Shown piece after piece: positions 51,301-63,100 of a stretch of 64,000 nt of DNA. Origin of the DNA: Edaphochlamys debaryana (lineage: Eukaryota > Chlorophyta > Chlorophyceae > Chlamydomonadales). Positions within the stretch are counted from its first letter, which is position 1. Each line of letters starts with the position of its first letter. A program made the position numbers and the translations under genes. The stretch is taken from the NCBI GenBank assembly GCA_016858145.1, contig JAEHOE010000205.1:1-64000 (forward strand), read 5' to 3'. The notes under the pieces are model-generated. The model saw only the letters and a list, made by a program, of their open reading frames with translations. It was not told the DNA's origin and did not search any database.

Positions 51301-54300
51301 AGACAGTGGACAACAGGCGTCAGCGGCGGTGTGCTTCCTCAAATCGGCCAAGCTGCGAACCCGCACCAGCGCAACCTGGACCAGCCCACAAAGACTGCTG
51401 CCCTACTGCCCCAGACCCCAGAATGTCCAGCCCGAAAGGCCCGCCACCCCCATCCCCCAATAGTCTCTTACCATACGTGAAGCCCATGGAGGGCACGTTG
51501 TTGAACCACACGGCCTGCACGGTCTGGCGGCAGGCGTTGGACATGGGCACCTCGATCTGCGGTGGCGGGTTGGGGCAAGGGCGGGCAGGATGCACCTTAA
51601 GCCTGGAGCTGTTTCGCCTGCAAGATGGAGAGCCCCCTGCTTGCGTTTCCAGCCCGGCAGCCGCCCTTATCCCTCTACGCAGTTAGTTGTGCACCCGACT
51701 TAGCAGGGACCGCCTGCCCATTCCCCACTGCTTGCTGGATGCCGGCCGCCCTTGTCCTCCTGCGCACATCGTCCTCTGACCCCTGCCCCGTCCCCACCCG
51801 CCCCGCCCCGTCGCCTCCACAGGCCTCCCTGATGCCACACCGCACCCACCTTGTCCACCGACATGCCGCAGCAGAACGAGTTGGTGGCGCACTCGAGCCG
51901 CGGCGTGATGCCCATGCACATGGCCACAGCGGGCGCCCTGTCGGCCCCCGTGGTGGTGTTGGTGACGCGCAGCTGGCTCTCAATCAGGTACGGCACGTTG
52001 TTCGCGCTCTGCACGCAGATGTGCGTCCGCGCGAGCGGCGAGGGCGGCGGCGCGGCGAGGGCGGGAGGCGGCGAGACGCCGCCGGTGGGCGGCGGCGAAG
52101 CGGTGGTGGCGGGGGGCGGGGAGGAGGCAGCGGGCGGCGGCGAGGACGTCGCAGGCGGCGGGGATGAGGTGGCGGGGGGCGGGGATGCAGTCATGGGAGG
52201 CGGGGACGAGGTGGCGGGGGGCGGAGAGGTCGCGGTGGCGGGGGGCGAGGGCGGCTCCATGGGTGTGGCCAGGCTGCATGCGGTGCTGGCGCCCGCCTGG
52301 ATGCAGCTGTCGCTGGCGGGGCCGTCGGCGCCGGCGAAGGTGAAGAAGACGCTGTAGCCCGCCACCACGTCACTGAAGGTGAGGCAGTTGTCCGGCGCCG
52401 CCAGCCAGCCCACGTAGTCGGTGGCCCAGCTCTGCAGCTTCTGGCCCTCGGCGCTGCTCGGGAACTCGCCGCAGATCTGGACGGTGTGGGCGTGGGTGGG
52501 GTGGGGTGGGGGAGGAAGGGCGGGGTGTAGGGGCTGAGGGTTTGGACACGGGAGGGCAGAGGATGTAGCGAAACCCGGAAATACGGTTCCGCTCCCTATC
52601 TTTCGCCAAGCCTCCTGTGCGGGCCACGCACCGTCAGCAGCGTCTTGTTGCATGACGTCAGCACGTACGGCTTAGTCATGACGGCGCCGAAATCCAGCGC
52701 CGCCAGGTTCAGTTCGTCCGACAAGGAGAATCCGTAGTCGTTGCACGTGGCCGGCGTGAATCCGGATCCAGTGGCGGTGCCGGTAGAATCCGCGAGCTGG
52801 AAGTAGAGGCACGAGGTGCAGGCGCCGGTGGAGGGCGGCGGCGAAGGGGGCGCCGGCGGCGGGGAGGGCGGCGCGGGTGGGCGAGTGGGCGGTGCGGGCG
52901 GCTTGGGCGGCTTGACGGTGTTGCCAGCTAGGGTGGTCGGACCTGCGGGGACGCGCAAAACAGGACCCAGTCAGCAGGATGCCACGCGCGCAAACGGCGG
53001 CGTTGAAGCAGGATCATGCACCAAAAACAACAACAACAGCAACAGCGGTACTCACAGCACTTGTTGTCGGAGGAGAAGATGGAGACCTGCGGGGACAAGG
53101 GGCGAAGGGGGGCCGTGCAGAAATGTGGGTAAGTCTGGGGGCCCCGGCCGTTCCCGGACCCCCTGGCACAGTCGCGGATATAAAACACAGCGCACGCACG
53201 GCTCCCTGGTCAAATTCCTGCGGCACAGTAGGAGAGCCCGCCTGCTGTGGCGGTGCCACGATGCCATGTGGCCGGCCCCACCCCACCTGGCAGCGGCCGC
53301 CGAAGCAGAAGGCCTCCGGAGTAGCGCAGGCGCCGGGGCGCACCACCCAGCAGATGGTGGCACCGTCGGGCTTGGACCAGAGCCTGGGGGGCAAGTGGGG
53401 GTACCGGCGCAGTTGGATGGGGGCCAGGGTCAGGCGCAAGGCTAGGGCCCCGCATGATGAATCGCCAGCCTGGAGGCCAGAGGTAGGCTGCCGGGCTGAG
53501 GCCGGCATGCAGCTTCAGGTCCATGCCCCAGCCCTTCGAGCCTCTCCCCGTCCCACGGCCCCCGCTCACAGGGGCATGTTGGGGAGCTTGAGCGTGGCGA
53601 AGGAGTCGTACGTGGCTGCGGGACGGGGGGGGGGTGCAGCCGAGTGAGGTTATCAGCAACTGACAGGTGGGGAGGGCAGCCAGCGGGTGAGAGCCCAGCG
53701 CCATAGTGCGCTAACGACGCGCGGCGCCAGCACAGGCGCCCGTACCCGTGCCCTTGGAAGGTGCGGGGGCACACTCCTTGAGGGAACAAGCGCACCGCTA
53801 ACGTTTCTGCTCACCCCATGCGAAGGATGTGGTGTTGAACGAGTTGACAGACACCGACATGACAGACGACCGGCAGGCCAGGGACGTCACCACCTCAATC
53901 TGTACGGCAGTACGACAAGGACGAGCGGAACGCTCATCGCGTTGTTGCGGGGCAGCACCTCGCAGCTACTGCCCACAATCCCGACTCCCAGTGATGCTCT
54001 ACGCTGTACGCGGAGCTCACACAACAGAGCGCCCCTAATGCAAAAGCGCACAACACTGCCTCAGCACCCGCCTTTTGGAAGTCCATGTCGCAGCAGAAGG
54101 CCGAGGGCCTGCAGGTCTTCTGGTTGGTCACCCGCACGCACATGGCGGTGCCGGGCCGCCCCTCGGTGTCCACCACGCCCACCGCCGTCAGCTGGGGGGG
54201 GCAGGGTGGGGGATGGGGGGTTGTGTCGGGCGTGTCGGGGGCGTGTTGTGGGATGGAGAAGGTATGGAGAAGGGATGGGTGGAGGGCGCAAGGCCAAAGC

Positions 54301-57300
54301 AGGGGTTGGCTGGGTAGGCAGGCTTTGGTGAGGACTCAGCGGCATGGCCAGGTCACCTGCCTGTCCCACCTGCGGCATGATGTTGTACGGCACGCCGTAC
54401 CGGCTCTGCACACAGCCGTGAGTCTGCACCAGGCTGCCGTTGCCGCTCGGGCTGGGGCTGGGCACGGGACTGGGCACGGGACTGGGGACGGGGCTAGGGC
54501 TGGGGTTTGGGCTGGGGCTGGGGCTGGGCGTCCGCGCGGGCGGGGGCCGGGGCCTGTCCACGATGACGGGGGCGGGGGGCGACGAGGAGCTTCCCCCGGG
54601 CGGGGGCGGGGGGGAGCTGGGACTGCAAGCCTTGGAGGAGCCGCCCGCAAGGCACGTGGCCGGGCTGTTGGGCCCGCCTGGGCCCGTGACCACCGCCCAC
54701 ACCGTCATGTCCGCAGGGCAGTCCGACGCAATCATGCCCAGGAACTCATCCAGCGCCGACTCGAGCCAGGGCTGCAGCAACGCGCCGTCGGCATCGCTCG
54801 CGAACTGGCCACAAACCGCGAGCGTCGGGTACACGGGCGGCCGAGCGTCGGGCTGGTAGTCGGAGCTGCAGGAAGTTAGCTCGAAAGGCACCGAAAGCGT
54901 TGCGTTGTAGGTCGCGGCTGCGTCGTCAAACTCGGTCGCAATCCATTCCGCCAGCACGCCGCACTCGTCCTGCGTGAAGGTCATACCGCCGCTGATGGTG
55001 ACGTAGGCGCAGACGGAGCAGGGCGTGGTCATTTGCGGTGGCGGCGACGGCGGGGGCCGGAAGACCACGGCCGGTGGCGGCGAACGGGCTCCCGCGGGCG
55101 GCGGCGGCGGCGGCGGGGGGGCCAAGTACTCCTCCAGAGGCGGCGGCGCGATGTGCTCCGTCGCCTCGCAGTGGTTCATAAAGGTGCCGTACAGGCAGGT
55201 CTTCATACCGTTGGGACCGTTGGGACCCGTGACGACGACTGACACGGGCTTGCCGGCGATGGAAGACGGGCAGTCGCCGATCACGAGGTTGGAGATGAGG
55301 CTGAGGCCCGTGGAGTCCAGCCAGCTCTGCATGGCGGCGCCGTCGGCAGCGCTCGTGAACTGTCCGCAGATCTTGGCGGTTGGGTACACGGGCGGCGTAG
55401 CGGTTGGGTCATAATCGCTCTTGCAGGCCTTGAGGTTATTGAAGGGCTTCGCAATTGAAGCCCCGACCTCGTCTGCCCCGCTCGCGAACAGCGTGCCAAC
55501 CGCCTGCGCGAGTGCCATACACATGTCCTTGGTGGCGTTGAACTCTCCCTGTACGGCAATGTACACGCACACCACGCAGGGCTGCGGGGGCGGCGGCGGG
55601 CTGGGCGGCGGCCGCGGCGGCGGCGAGGAGCGAGGCGGCGGCGGCGGCGGCCGAGTGGCCGGCGGCGGCGAGCTGGCGCCGCCCTGAGGCGGCGGCGACA
55701 GCGCCGCCGGCGGAGGCGACGACTCCAGGGCGCAGGCCGAGGCCTTGTTGCCCTCCAGGCAGCTGCTCGACTCCGTCCCGTCCGCCCCCGCCACGGTTAC
55801 GGCCAGGTTATAACCCTCCAGGCCGCTGCAGTCGCCATTAGTCAGCACCGCCAGCAGGTCCGACAGGCCCTCCGAGTCCAGCCAGGGCTGCAGCTTGGCG
55901 CCGTCCTCGTCCGATGCAAACTCGCCGCAGACCTGTTGACGGCGGCGGGGAGAAGGGGGGCGTTCACATTTGGGCAGGCAGTGCAGCGCGGCAGTGCAGG
56001 GCACAAGCGGTGCTCGACGGAGCACATGCCGCTCCTTCGCCCTTGACCCTGACGCCCTCCGCGTCTATCACCCTCGCGCTTCTACCTCCCGCAGCCCTCC
56101 GCGCACCCTCCTTCCCTTCCGCTTCCCCTCCCCCTTCCCCTCACCCCTCCCGCACCTTGACGATGGGATACTGCGGCGGCGACGCGTCCGGCGCATACAG
56201 CGCGGAGCACTCGGCCAGGCCGAACGGCTGAGTGATGTTGGCACCCGCCTCCGCGGCCGCCGCGCTGACGCCCGCATCCACCAGCCCCGCAACCACGTCG
56301 CAGACCTCGGGGGTCAGCTGGAACACGTCCTCGGGTGCCGTGCCCGGCGGCGGCTGGATCTGGATGTAGACGCACGTGGTGCAGCCGGCGGGGGGCTGCG
56401 TGGGCGGAGCGGGCACGGCCGGTCGCGGCGGCGGGCGCGGCGGGCGCAGCTCGGGCGGCGGCGCGGGTGGCGGCGAGCGGCGGCCGACCGGGCAGATGGG
56501 GCAGTAGGAGGCCGCGGGGGTGTCCGCAAAGGAGTAGCTGCGGTGGGGGGAAAGGCGGGGTAAATGGGCAAGGCAGGTGAAGGTCAGCCTCCAGAGTCAC
56601 GGCTTTGAGGTGAAGTTGGTCGTCGCCACGCGCCCCTGGGGCAGCCAGAAGCCTTGAGCAGGTGCCGGGCACGCCTGCAGTCCCCACCGCTCCTGCAGCC
56701 CCCCCCGCACCGGCAGCCCTTGGCGCCGCTCTCCACACACATGTCGCCCAACACGGCGCAAGGGGGGCGCGTTGTGACGCAAATGGTCGTGTCCGGGAAT
56801 GTCTCGTTGCTCATCCGGAGGTTATAGATTTTGAACTCGTATCCTGCGCCCAGGCACCAGGACAGCAAAGCGTTACGGCGCAGGCTCGGGTGCGCGCCGG
56901 AGGGCTCAGGCTGAGAGCAGGCTTGCCGTGTTGCCTCCTTTGCGAAGGCCTGGGACCATGCGGGCCCACAGCAGGCCCGGGGCCCTGCCGTACCTGTGTC
57001 GTGCGTGTACGTGTTCCAGGAGCCAAACAGCTGGTCGTTCAGGCGCACGGTCAGGATGTTGTTGCGGTCGGAGCACACCTCCTGCGGGGGGCGGGGCCAG
57101 GTTTGGTGTGCGGGGAGGACGAGGGGTTGGGTTGGGCTGGTTCATGGGGTTGCAGGTTGCATGGAGTGGCAGAGGAGTAAGGGATGGGGGCCAGATGGCG
57201 GCGCTTGGCGCCCTGCAGGCAGCCTTGGCTTGGCCCTTCACATACCCCTTGCTAAGTAAGCATCCAGCTCCAGGCCCCCGCTCGCCCTTCCCTCCGCCTC

Positions 57301-58330
57301 CCCACCGTGGTCTCGAAGGTGACCTTGTCCACTCCCCGCAGCATTCCGCGGCAGCAGGGCAGGCGCAGGTCGCAGCCCACATAGCGCACCGTAAAGCACT
57401 GCCGGGTGTATACGCCCACCTGCGGGATTGCAGATGCGCGGGGGCCGGGCCACGCGTCACACGTCGGCTCTGACATCCAGGCGCGGTCCCCTTCCCCTTC
57501 TCCCTTGACCAGACCATGCTCACTGGACTTGCCAGTGCCAAATTGCTGGCTAAGACTTCAGCCAGCGTTCTGCCACCCAACCGGCCCGGGCGAGCTATCC
57601 TTCCTTAGGAACTCCGCCCCTAGCGGCTTGTGCGGAGCCTGCCTCACCGGCTCCGCCTTCTGCACTTGCAGGCGGTAGGGGCTGCAGCGGCAGTCGTAGT
57701 TCAAACAGCGGCACCAGGGGAAGCCAGATCCGCTGTTGGCTGACCGCACCTCAAGCTCGCTGAGCGCCTCTAGGGAGGGATCTACCAATCCCGAGAAATC
57801 CCGGGCTGCCGCCGGTGCGAAGGCACCTGGCGTGGGGAGAGGGAAAGCGGGGCACGGTCTGCTTGATCGACGGGGAAGACCTTAGACTGAAGGGCGGGGT
57901 TTAAAGTTGGGAGTGTAAGGCAAGCGAGTGTGCGAGAGCACGGCCCAGGGAACCAGCCGCCTGGCGGAGTGGTTTGTCTCTTGGCAGGGAGCTCGCAGAC
58001 GTTATGGACAGGAACGGGTGACCGGAAGCTTAGAGGTGGCTGGAGACTGGGCACGGCGCGGGATGTGCCGGTCGCGTGTCAAGGAAGGCGGGCAGAAGAG
58101 TGCCCGTGCCCGTGGCGCAGGAGACCAGAGGTCCCAAGGTGTGAGCGCGAAGCCTAGCTCCGGCGAGGAGTATCGACGCGCAACACATCTGTGCACCTCT
58201 ACTCAATCCTGTCTGTGTTCCCGGTCCATCGAGAGGTTTGGCTCGAGGCGGAGCTCTCGTCGCGTGCGAAATGGCCGCCCCGCCCACCTAGCGTCGCCAC
58301 AAAGACAAGTAGGGCTGAGATACGCCTCAT
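48329..58330 (-). CDS. Giant multi-module pherophorin P3, secreted cell-wall glycoprotein, 1742 aa
   Basis: The 25 minus-strand exons are 58330-58288, 57826-57648, 57419-57306, 57081-56994, 56843-56711, 56537-56156, 55932-54370, 54191-54072, 53899-53815, 53615-53570, 53383-53287, 53086-53056, 52942-52632, 52476-51850, 51556-51472, 51290-51245, 51061-50965, 50760-50730, 50567-50320, 50152-49541, 49413-49329, 49008-48963, 48816-48720, 48522-48492 and 48360-48329. The total is 5229 nt and all phases close. After the signal peptide (MRRISALLVFVATLGGAFA) comes a canonical DUF3707 domain: FPWCRCLNYDCRCSPYRL, CFTVRYVGCDLRLPCC, YEFKIYNLRMS, TICVTTRPPCAVLGDMC. Three A modules follow (two and a half of them in the 1563-nt exon 7), then B, A-B and A-B. 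Linkers are PPPP or (SP)n. It ends CCPTSILRPVS. The intron after 54072 seems to start with GC (GCGGGT). It acts as a wall or matrix structural protein. Confidence 0.85.
49211..49354 (-). repeat. Duplicated end of a P3 exon, with splice donor, inside the following intron
   Basis: The end of exon 49413-49329 (plus strand CCGTATGTGAAGGCC at 49328) recurs at 49211-49238 with the same CCGTATGTGAAGGCC and a following GGGGGGCACG. On the minus strand the copy reads ...GCCTTCACATACGGTAAGAG, so it keeps reading frame and a good donor. Confidence 0.7.
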
Positions 58331-60145
58331 GATGGCTACCTCCAAGACAAACGTAAGCGACGAACTCCACCTAGCCAAGGAGCCCACATGCCCAGGTGGG
58401 GCGCATTTCTACTGTGCTCAAGTCGTCGCTCAGCTAGATTCGCGCCTGAGCTGAAGTCTGTGTGTCACGTTATGTCGCGCGAGTCGTGAACCGGCCTGGA
58501 TGGGAACCAGTGCACTTGCATCGCGGGGCGGGCGAGGGTCGGAGCGCTGCGGAGCCCTCTCCTCCCAGTGCACCGCAACATAAAGGGAGCTACGCTGTAC
58601 CTGTAAGCGCTCTCAGAGTGCTGAAAAGAGATTCCTTTCCGCAGTGACAGTTATGCCTGCATCTTCGCAGACTTGGCCTGACAAGGCCCAGAAACCGAGC
58701 TGGAGTCATCTCATGCATGGTACATAAGCGTTGCCAAGCTCCCACGTCGCAGATGGGCCCAGAATGCGACCTGGCGAGAGATTCCGGCCTGGGCTGGGCG
58801 GCAGCCGCCCGCGCTGGACACACGCGATGCTGGCTTCAGGTTAATTCGGTATGACTGATCAAACTCGGTCATTATCGCCACGTCTGGCGTGCCTTGGCGT
58901 GAGACATGTTGCTGGCATGTCCCGGCACGGCATGTCACGAGGTTGCAGGAAACCAACGCGGCTCACCAGGAGTCGCGTGAGCTGCATCGGCAGACAAACA
59001 ATTAGCAGTTCCCCTACCTATCAGAAGTTGGGAGCTAGTCCACGAGATATCTGGCTAGGCCTGGCAACCGTGTCACCAGAGCCCAGGCCGCTGCCCACAC
59101 AAAATCTATACACCTTACGCTGAGGTGCAGCGTCACATGCTACCAAGGCCCAACCAACTCTGTATAGCCCTGACCCGTGAGCGTCATCACCCTCGCCCTC
59201 ACAGTGCGGCTGCATGGCTTGCCACCTTGCCACCTGTACGGTCATACATCCTGACACCCGCACCCAACAGGCACCCACACACCATTATGGCCACCCAACC
59301 CTAAGCCACCAGGCGCCGCCCCCTTAAGACCGGGATACACTTTCAAGCGTGCCATCGCGGCACCGCTGTGCCCTTCGTCGAATGATCCGGCTAGGCGTGC
59401 CAGGCACAAGCTATTCGCGTGCGGAGCAGGGCCACTGCCGATCAGCATGCTGTGCGGCGACCGGTGTTGCACGGCGCGCGCAGTCAGGTTGTAAGAGTGG
59501 GTGTAGAGTGTGCATGCACGAAGGAAAAGGTGGCTCACACAAATCAAGCCCGAAGCCGAGACCAGAATGACAAGCAGTCTATTAGCACAGAATATCAAAG
59601 CCCAGATACGCATGCTGTACGAGCGCGGCCGCCCACTGCGTCCTTGCTCTGCTGTATCAGCCTCACGCACACGCAATTCATACTGGAAGTGAAGAAGGAA
59701 GAGGACATCAGTCGAATCCAAAAGTTCACTGCGCAAAACCGAACCAAGCATGGCTACCTCGCATGTATTGCCCAACTGGTGTCCACTGCTGCGCCAGGGG
59801 GCAGCCTCACCCCAGCCCGCGCGAAACGCGGCACCCGTTGCGCCGATTGGGCGGCCCCATACCGGACGTGGCACTGGCACCGGCTGGCACTGGGCTGGCC
59901 TGCACCGTAGCCTTCCGTGGAGCCTCCAGCCAACGCCGGGGCGCACGTGGCGGGGCGCCCAGCAGCTCCTCGCTCGCCGCCCTCCCCTCCGTTGCGTTCG
60001 GGAGCGCGACTCGGTGGCCCCAATCCGCTGGAGATCAACACCTCCTTGTGCGCGCAGCTCCCCCTTGGCTGCCGGGGAAAGAATCAGGCGCCTGCGCTGG
60101 CAGCACCCATGGGGCGGCGCTCTCACACTTTTGGCCCCGGCGCAC
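58331..60145. other. Intergenic region between P3 (5' side) and P4 (3' side)
   Basis: It should hold the P3 promoter and P4 3' UTR. A long minus-strand open frame crosses the P4 end but shows no family similarity. No TGTAA on the minus strand was noticed. Confidence 0.5.
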
Positions 60146-63100
60146 TCAGTACCTAAGAATCGAAGTGGGGCCTGGGGGCAGCAGGCAAGGCATGGAAGAG
60201 GGAAGGGGATTAGGAAGTGGAACGTGGGCGTCGTTTGCAGTACAGGCCATGGGCAGGGCACAACCATCATGGAGACCGACACACAAGAATGCAGAGCCAA
60301 AGGAGAACCCTGCCCAGGTGGGGGGACAAGAGGGCGCGCAGCTGGCAACTTACAGCACTTGTTGTTCGACGAGAAGATGGAGGCCTGTCGAAAGAGGGAG
60401 GGTTGTGGACGACGGGGCAGGAATGGGAGCGGACGTGAGCCCGGCAAACAAGTGGAGCGGAGGCTGGGCGCTTGGCAACAACGCAGCCCGACAGCGGTAG
60501 GAGGCTGCAGGCCCCTACCCGGGCGCACTCTTCACGTGCTGCCTGTGCCGCCTCTGCCCCTTGTGGCACCTGTCTCCCCCGTGCCACCAGCAACCACCGC
60601 AAGCCCTGTAGTGCGTGCCCCTACGTTCGCCTCCAGGCTGACCAGCCGCTGCACCACACGAGGAGGGGACCTGGAGGCAGCTGCTGCGATCAATGCCCAG
60701 GCCTCGCCAGGCCCCACCTGGCATTGGCCGTTGAGGCAGAAGGCCTCGGGTGTGTCGCACTCGCCCTCGGGCACCACCCAGCAGATGATGGCTCCAGAGG
60801 GGCGGGGCAGCGGCCTGTGGCGATGGAAGGAGAGAGGGCGGGGCGGCAGGAGCAGGCATCTGGTTGTTAGCGGCTTGCAGGAGACCGCGCGCTGAGCCCC
60901 CCTCAGGCCTGCAGGCAGCCCAGGCAAGCTGCGTCGGTGCTGCAACCAACCGTAACGCCACACGGTCCAACCCGCCCACGCAGTCCAACCGTAACGCCAT
61001 ACATGTCCACCCCTCCCCGGCCACAAACTCACTCTCCCAGGTTGGGGAACTTGAGAGCCGTCATGCCGGGGTAGTTCCCTGCGGGACGCGGTACGAGGCG
61101 CGGCAGGCCGGGGCATGGTAAGGGACGCTCCGACGCAGGCAAAACGCGCCTTCTGCACCTCTGCCATAAGAAGCGCTCCAGCATACATGACTGCAGCTGC
61201 CCACCAGTCCCAGCCAGACATGGACACACGCGCCACTTACCCCAAGTGTAACCACCGTACGGCCGCGAGTTGACGGTTGCAGCCTTGACATGACTTCGGC
61301 ACTTGGTGGACACTGGCACCTCGACCTGCGTCGGGAAGCGGGGCGGGGTGGGACAGGGACGCGTCGGCGCACGGGTTGGTTGGGAGCACAAGCCACACCG
61401 CGCTGCATTCCTGCGATTCGCGCCACACTAGCACCCGACGTCGAAGTTTGCGCCCCGTTGTGCGGCAGCCGCACCTTATCAAAATCCATGTCCGAACAGA
61501 AGGACGTGTCGGAGATAGCGCGCCGCGTCGACACGCGCATGCACATCGACACGCCCGGCTTGCCGTCGCCGTACGTCGTGGGTACGGCATTCAGGCGCGG
61601 CTCGATAATGTACGGCACGTTGTTGGTCGACTGCACGCAGATGTGGGTCTTGAACAGCGCGGGCGACGAGGGCGGCGGGAAGTCCAGGGCGCAGGCGCTG
61701 GGCCTGTACTCGCCCACCAGGCAGCCCGGCGGGCCGTCGATGCCCTCCGTGCCCCCGAACGCGTAGCGCTGCTCGTAACCCAGGAAGTTGTCTTGGAACT
61801 GCCTGCAGCTGTAGAACACGGGCGCGACCTGCGTGATCCAGATCATGGCCGCGGGCTGTAGCACTGCGGCGTCCTCCTCGGTCTTGAACTCGCCGCACAC
61901 CTGCCGCCAGGACACAGAGGCAGCGAAAGAACGGAGCGATAAAGGTACGTGTTTGCAGCGAGCCGTACTGTACGGCATGGTACAGCGCACGCGTGCCGCG
62001 GTGCCGCGGTGCCGTGTACGGTACCTGCCTGTAGGCTGGCAGGGGATGGCTCCAATGTGCTCACCTGGATCTCCGCCTCCGTGCAGCGCAGCAGGCGGTA
62101 CTCCTGCTTGAGCTCGATGCCGTTGCGCGAGGCCTCGGCCGTGATGTAGTCGCTCCAGGACTCGGCAAAGCCCTCGCAGATGCTGCGGTTGAAGCCCGTC
62201 CCCGCGGCCGGGGAGGAGGACGCCAGCACAAAGTACAGGCAGGACTCGCAGGGCGGGATCTCCGGAGGGCTGGGCGGCTTGCGGGGCGGCGGCGGCGGCC
62301 TGGGCCCAAGGACGGCCGTCGGGCCTGGCGATGCAAGGGGCAGCAGGCGGACGCGTAACGGAGGGCAAGGGTAACCATTGGCAGGCAAGCCACCCTTCCT
62401 AGACTGCAACAAATTTCAATCCACCCCTACCTTTACATCCACCCTCGGATCCCCGCCTATACTCACAGCACTTGTTGTCGGACGAGAAGATGGCCAGCTG
62501 GCAGCCCTCGCCGTAGCAGAACTTCTGTGGCGTGGTGCACTCGCCCGGGCGCACCACCCAGCAGATGGTGGCGCCGTCGGGCTTGGACCACATCCTGTGG
62601 GGGGCGGGGTTCAGCACGTGCGGTTGGGTCTGAGCGACAATGCCGAGCAGGGTCAAGCGGCACTGGGCCGGAAAGGGTATCCTAACGGCTAAGGTTTAGG
62701 CAGAACAGGCGCACCCGGTACAGCGATTTGAGTAAGGCGCACTCACTCAGGGAGGTTGGGGATCTTGAGAGTGGTCACGTCATCGTAGATGCCTGCACCG
62801 GACGAAGCGAAATTGCGGAGATGGGGTAAGGGCTTCGGTCGGGAGTGCCAAGAGGCCACGGCATTAAACGGCAGAGCTTGCAGTTCAACAATGTATGGCA
62901 CTCCAGAAGGGCACACCCCCAGCCCGCCGAGCTACGGCTGCGGAGCTTTCCCCGAGGGCCCTCCAGCCCCCTCCTGCTCACCCCAGGAGAAGGACGTGGT
63001 GTTGAAGGAGTTGACGGTGACGTAGCGGACCGTGGAGCGGCACGCCTGGTCCACCACCACCTCGACCTGTACGGCAGCACGGATGGCGAGGATCTTGGTA

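Noticed and set aside
53687..54331. Plus-strand frames opposite P3
   Set aside because: They are antisense to well-supported P3 exons with conserved phases.
59242..60528. 428-residue minus-strand open frame running past the P4 end
   Set aside because: It begins with P4 exon residues (ASIFSSNNKCC) but then reads through a good donor (GTAAGT). A spliced terminal exon at 60171-60146 restores the CCPTS end seen in paralogues.
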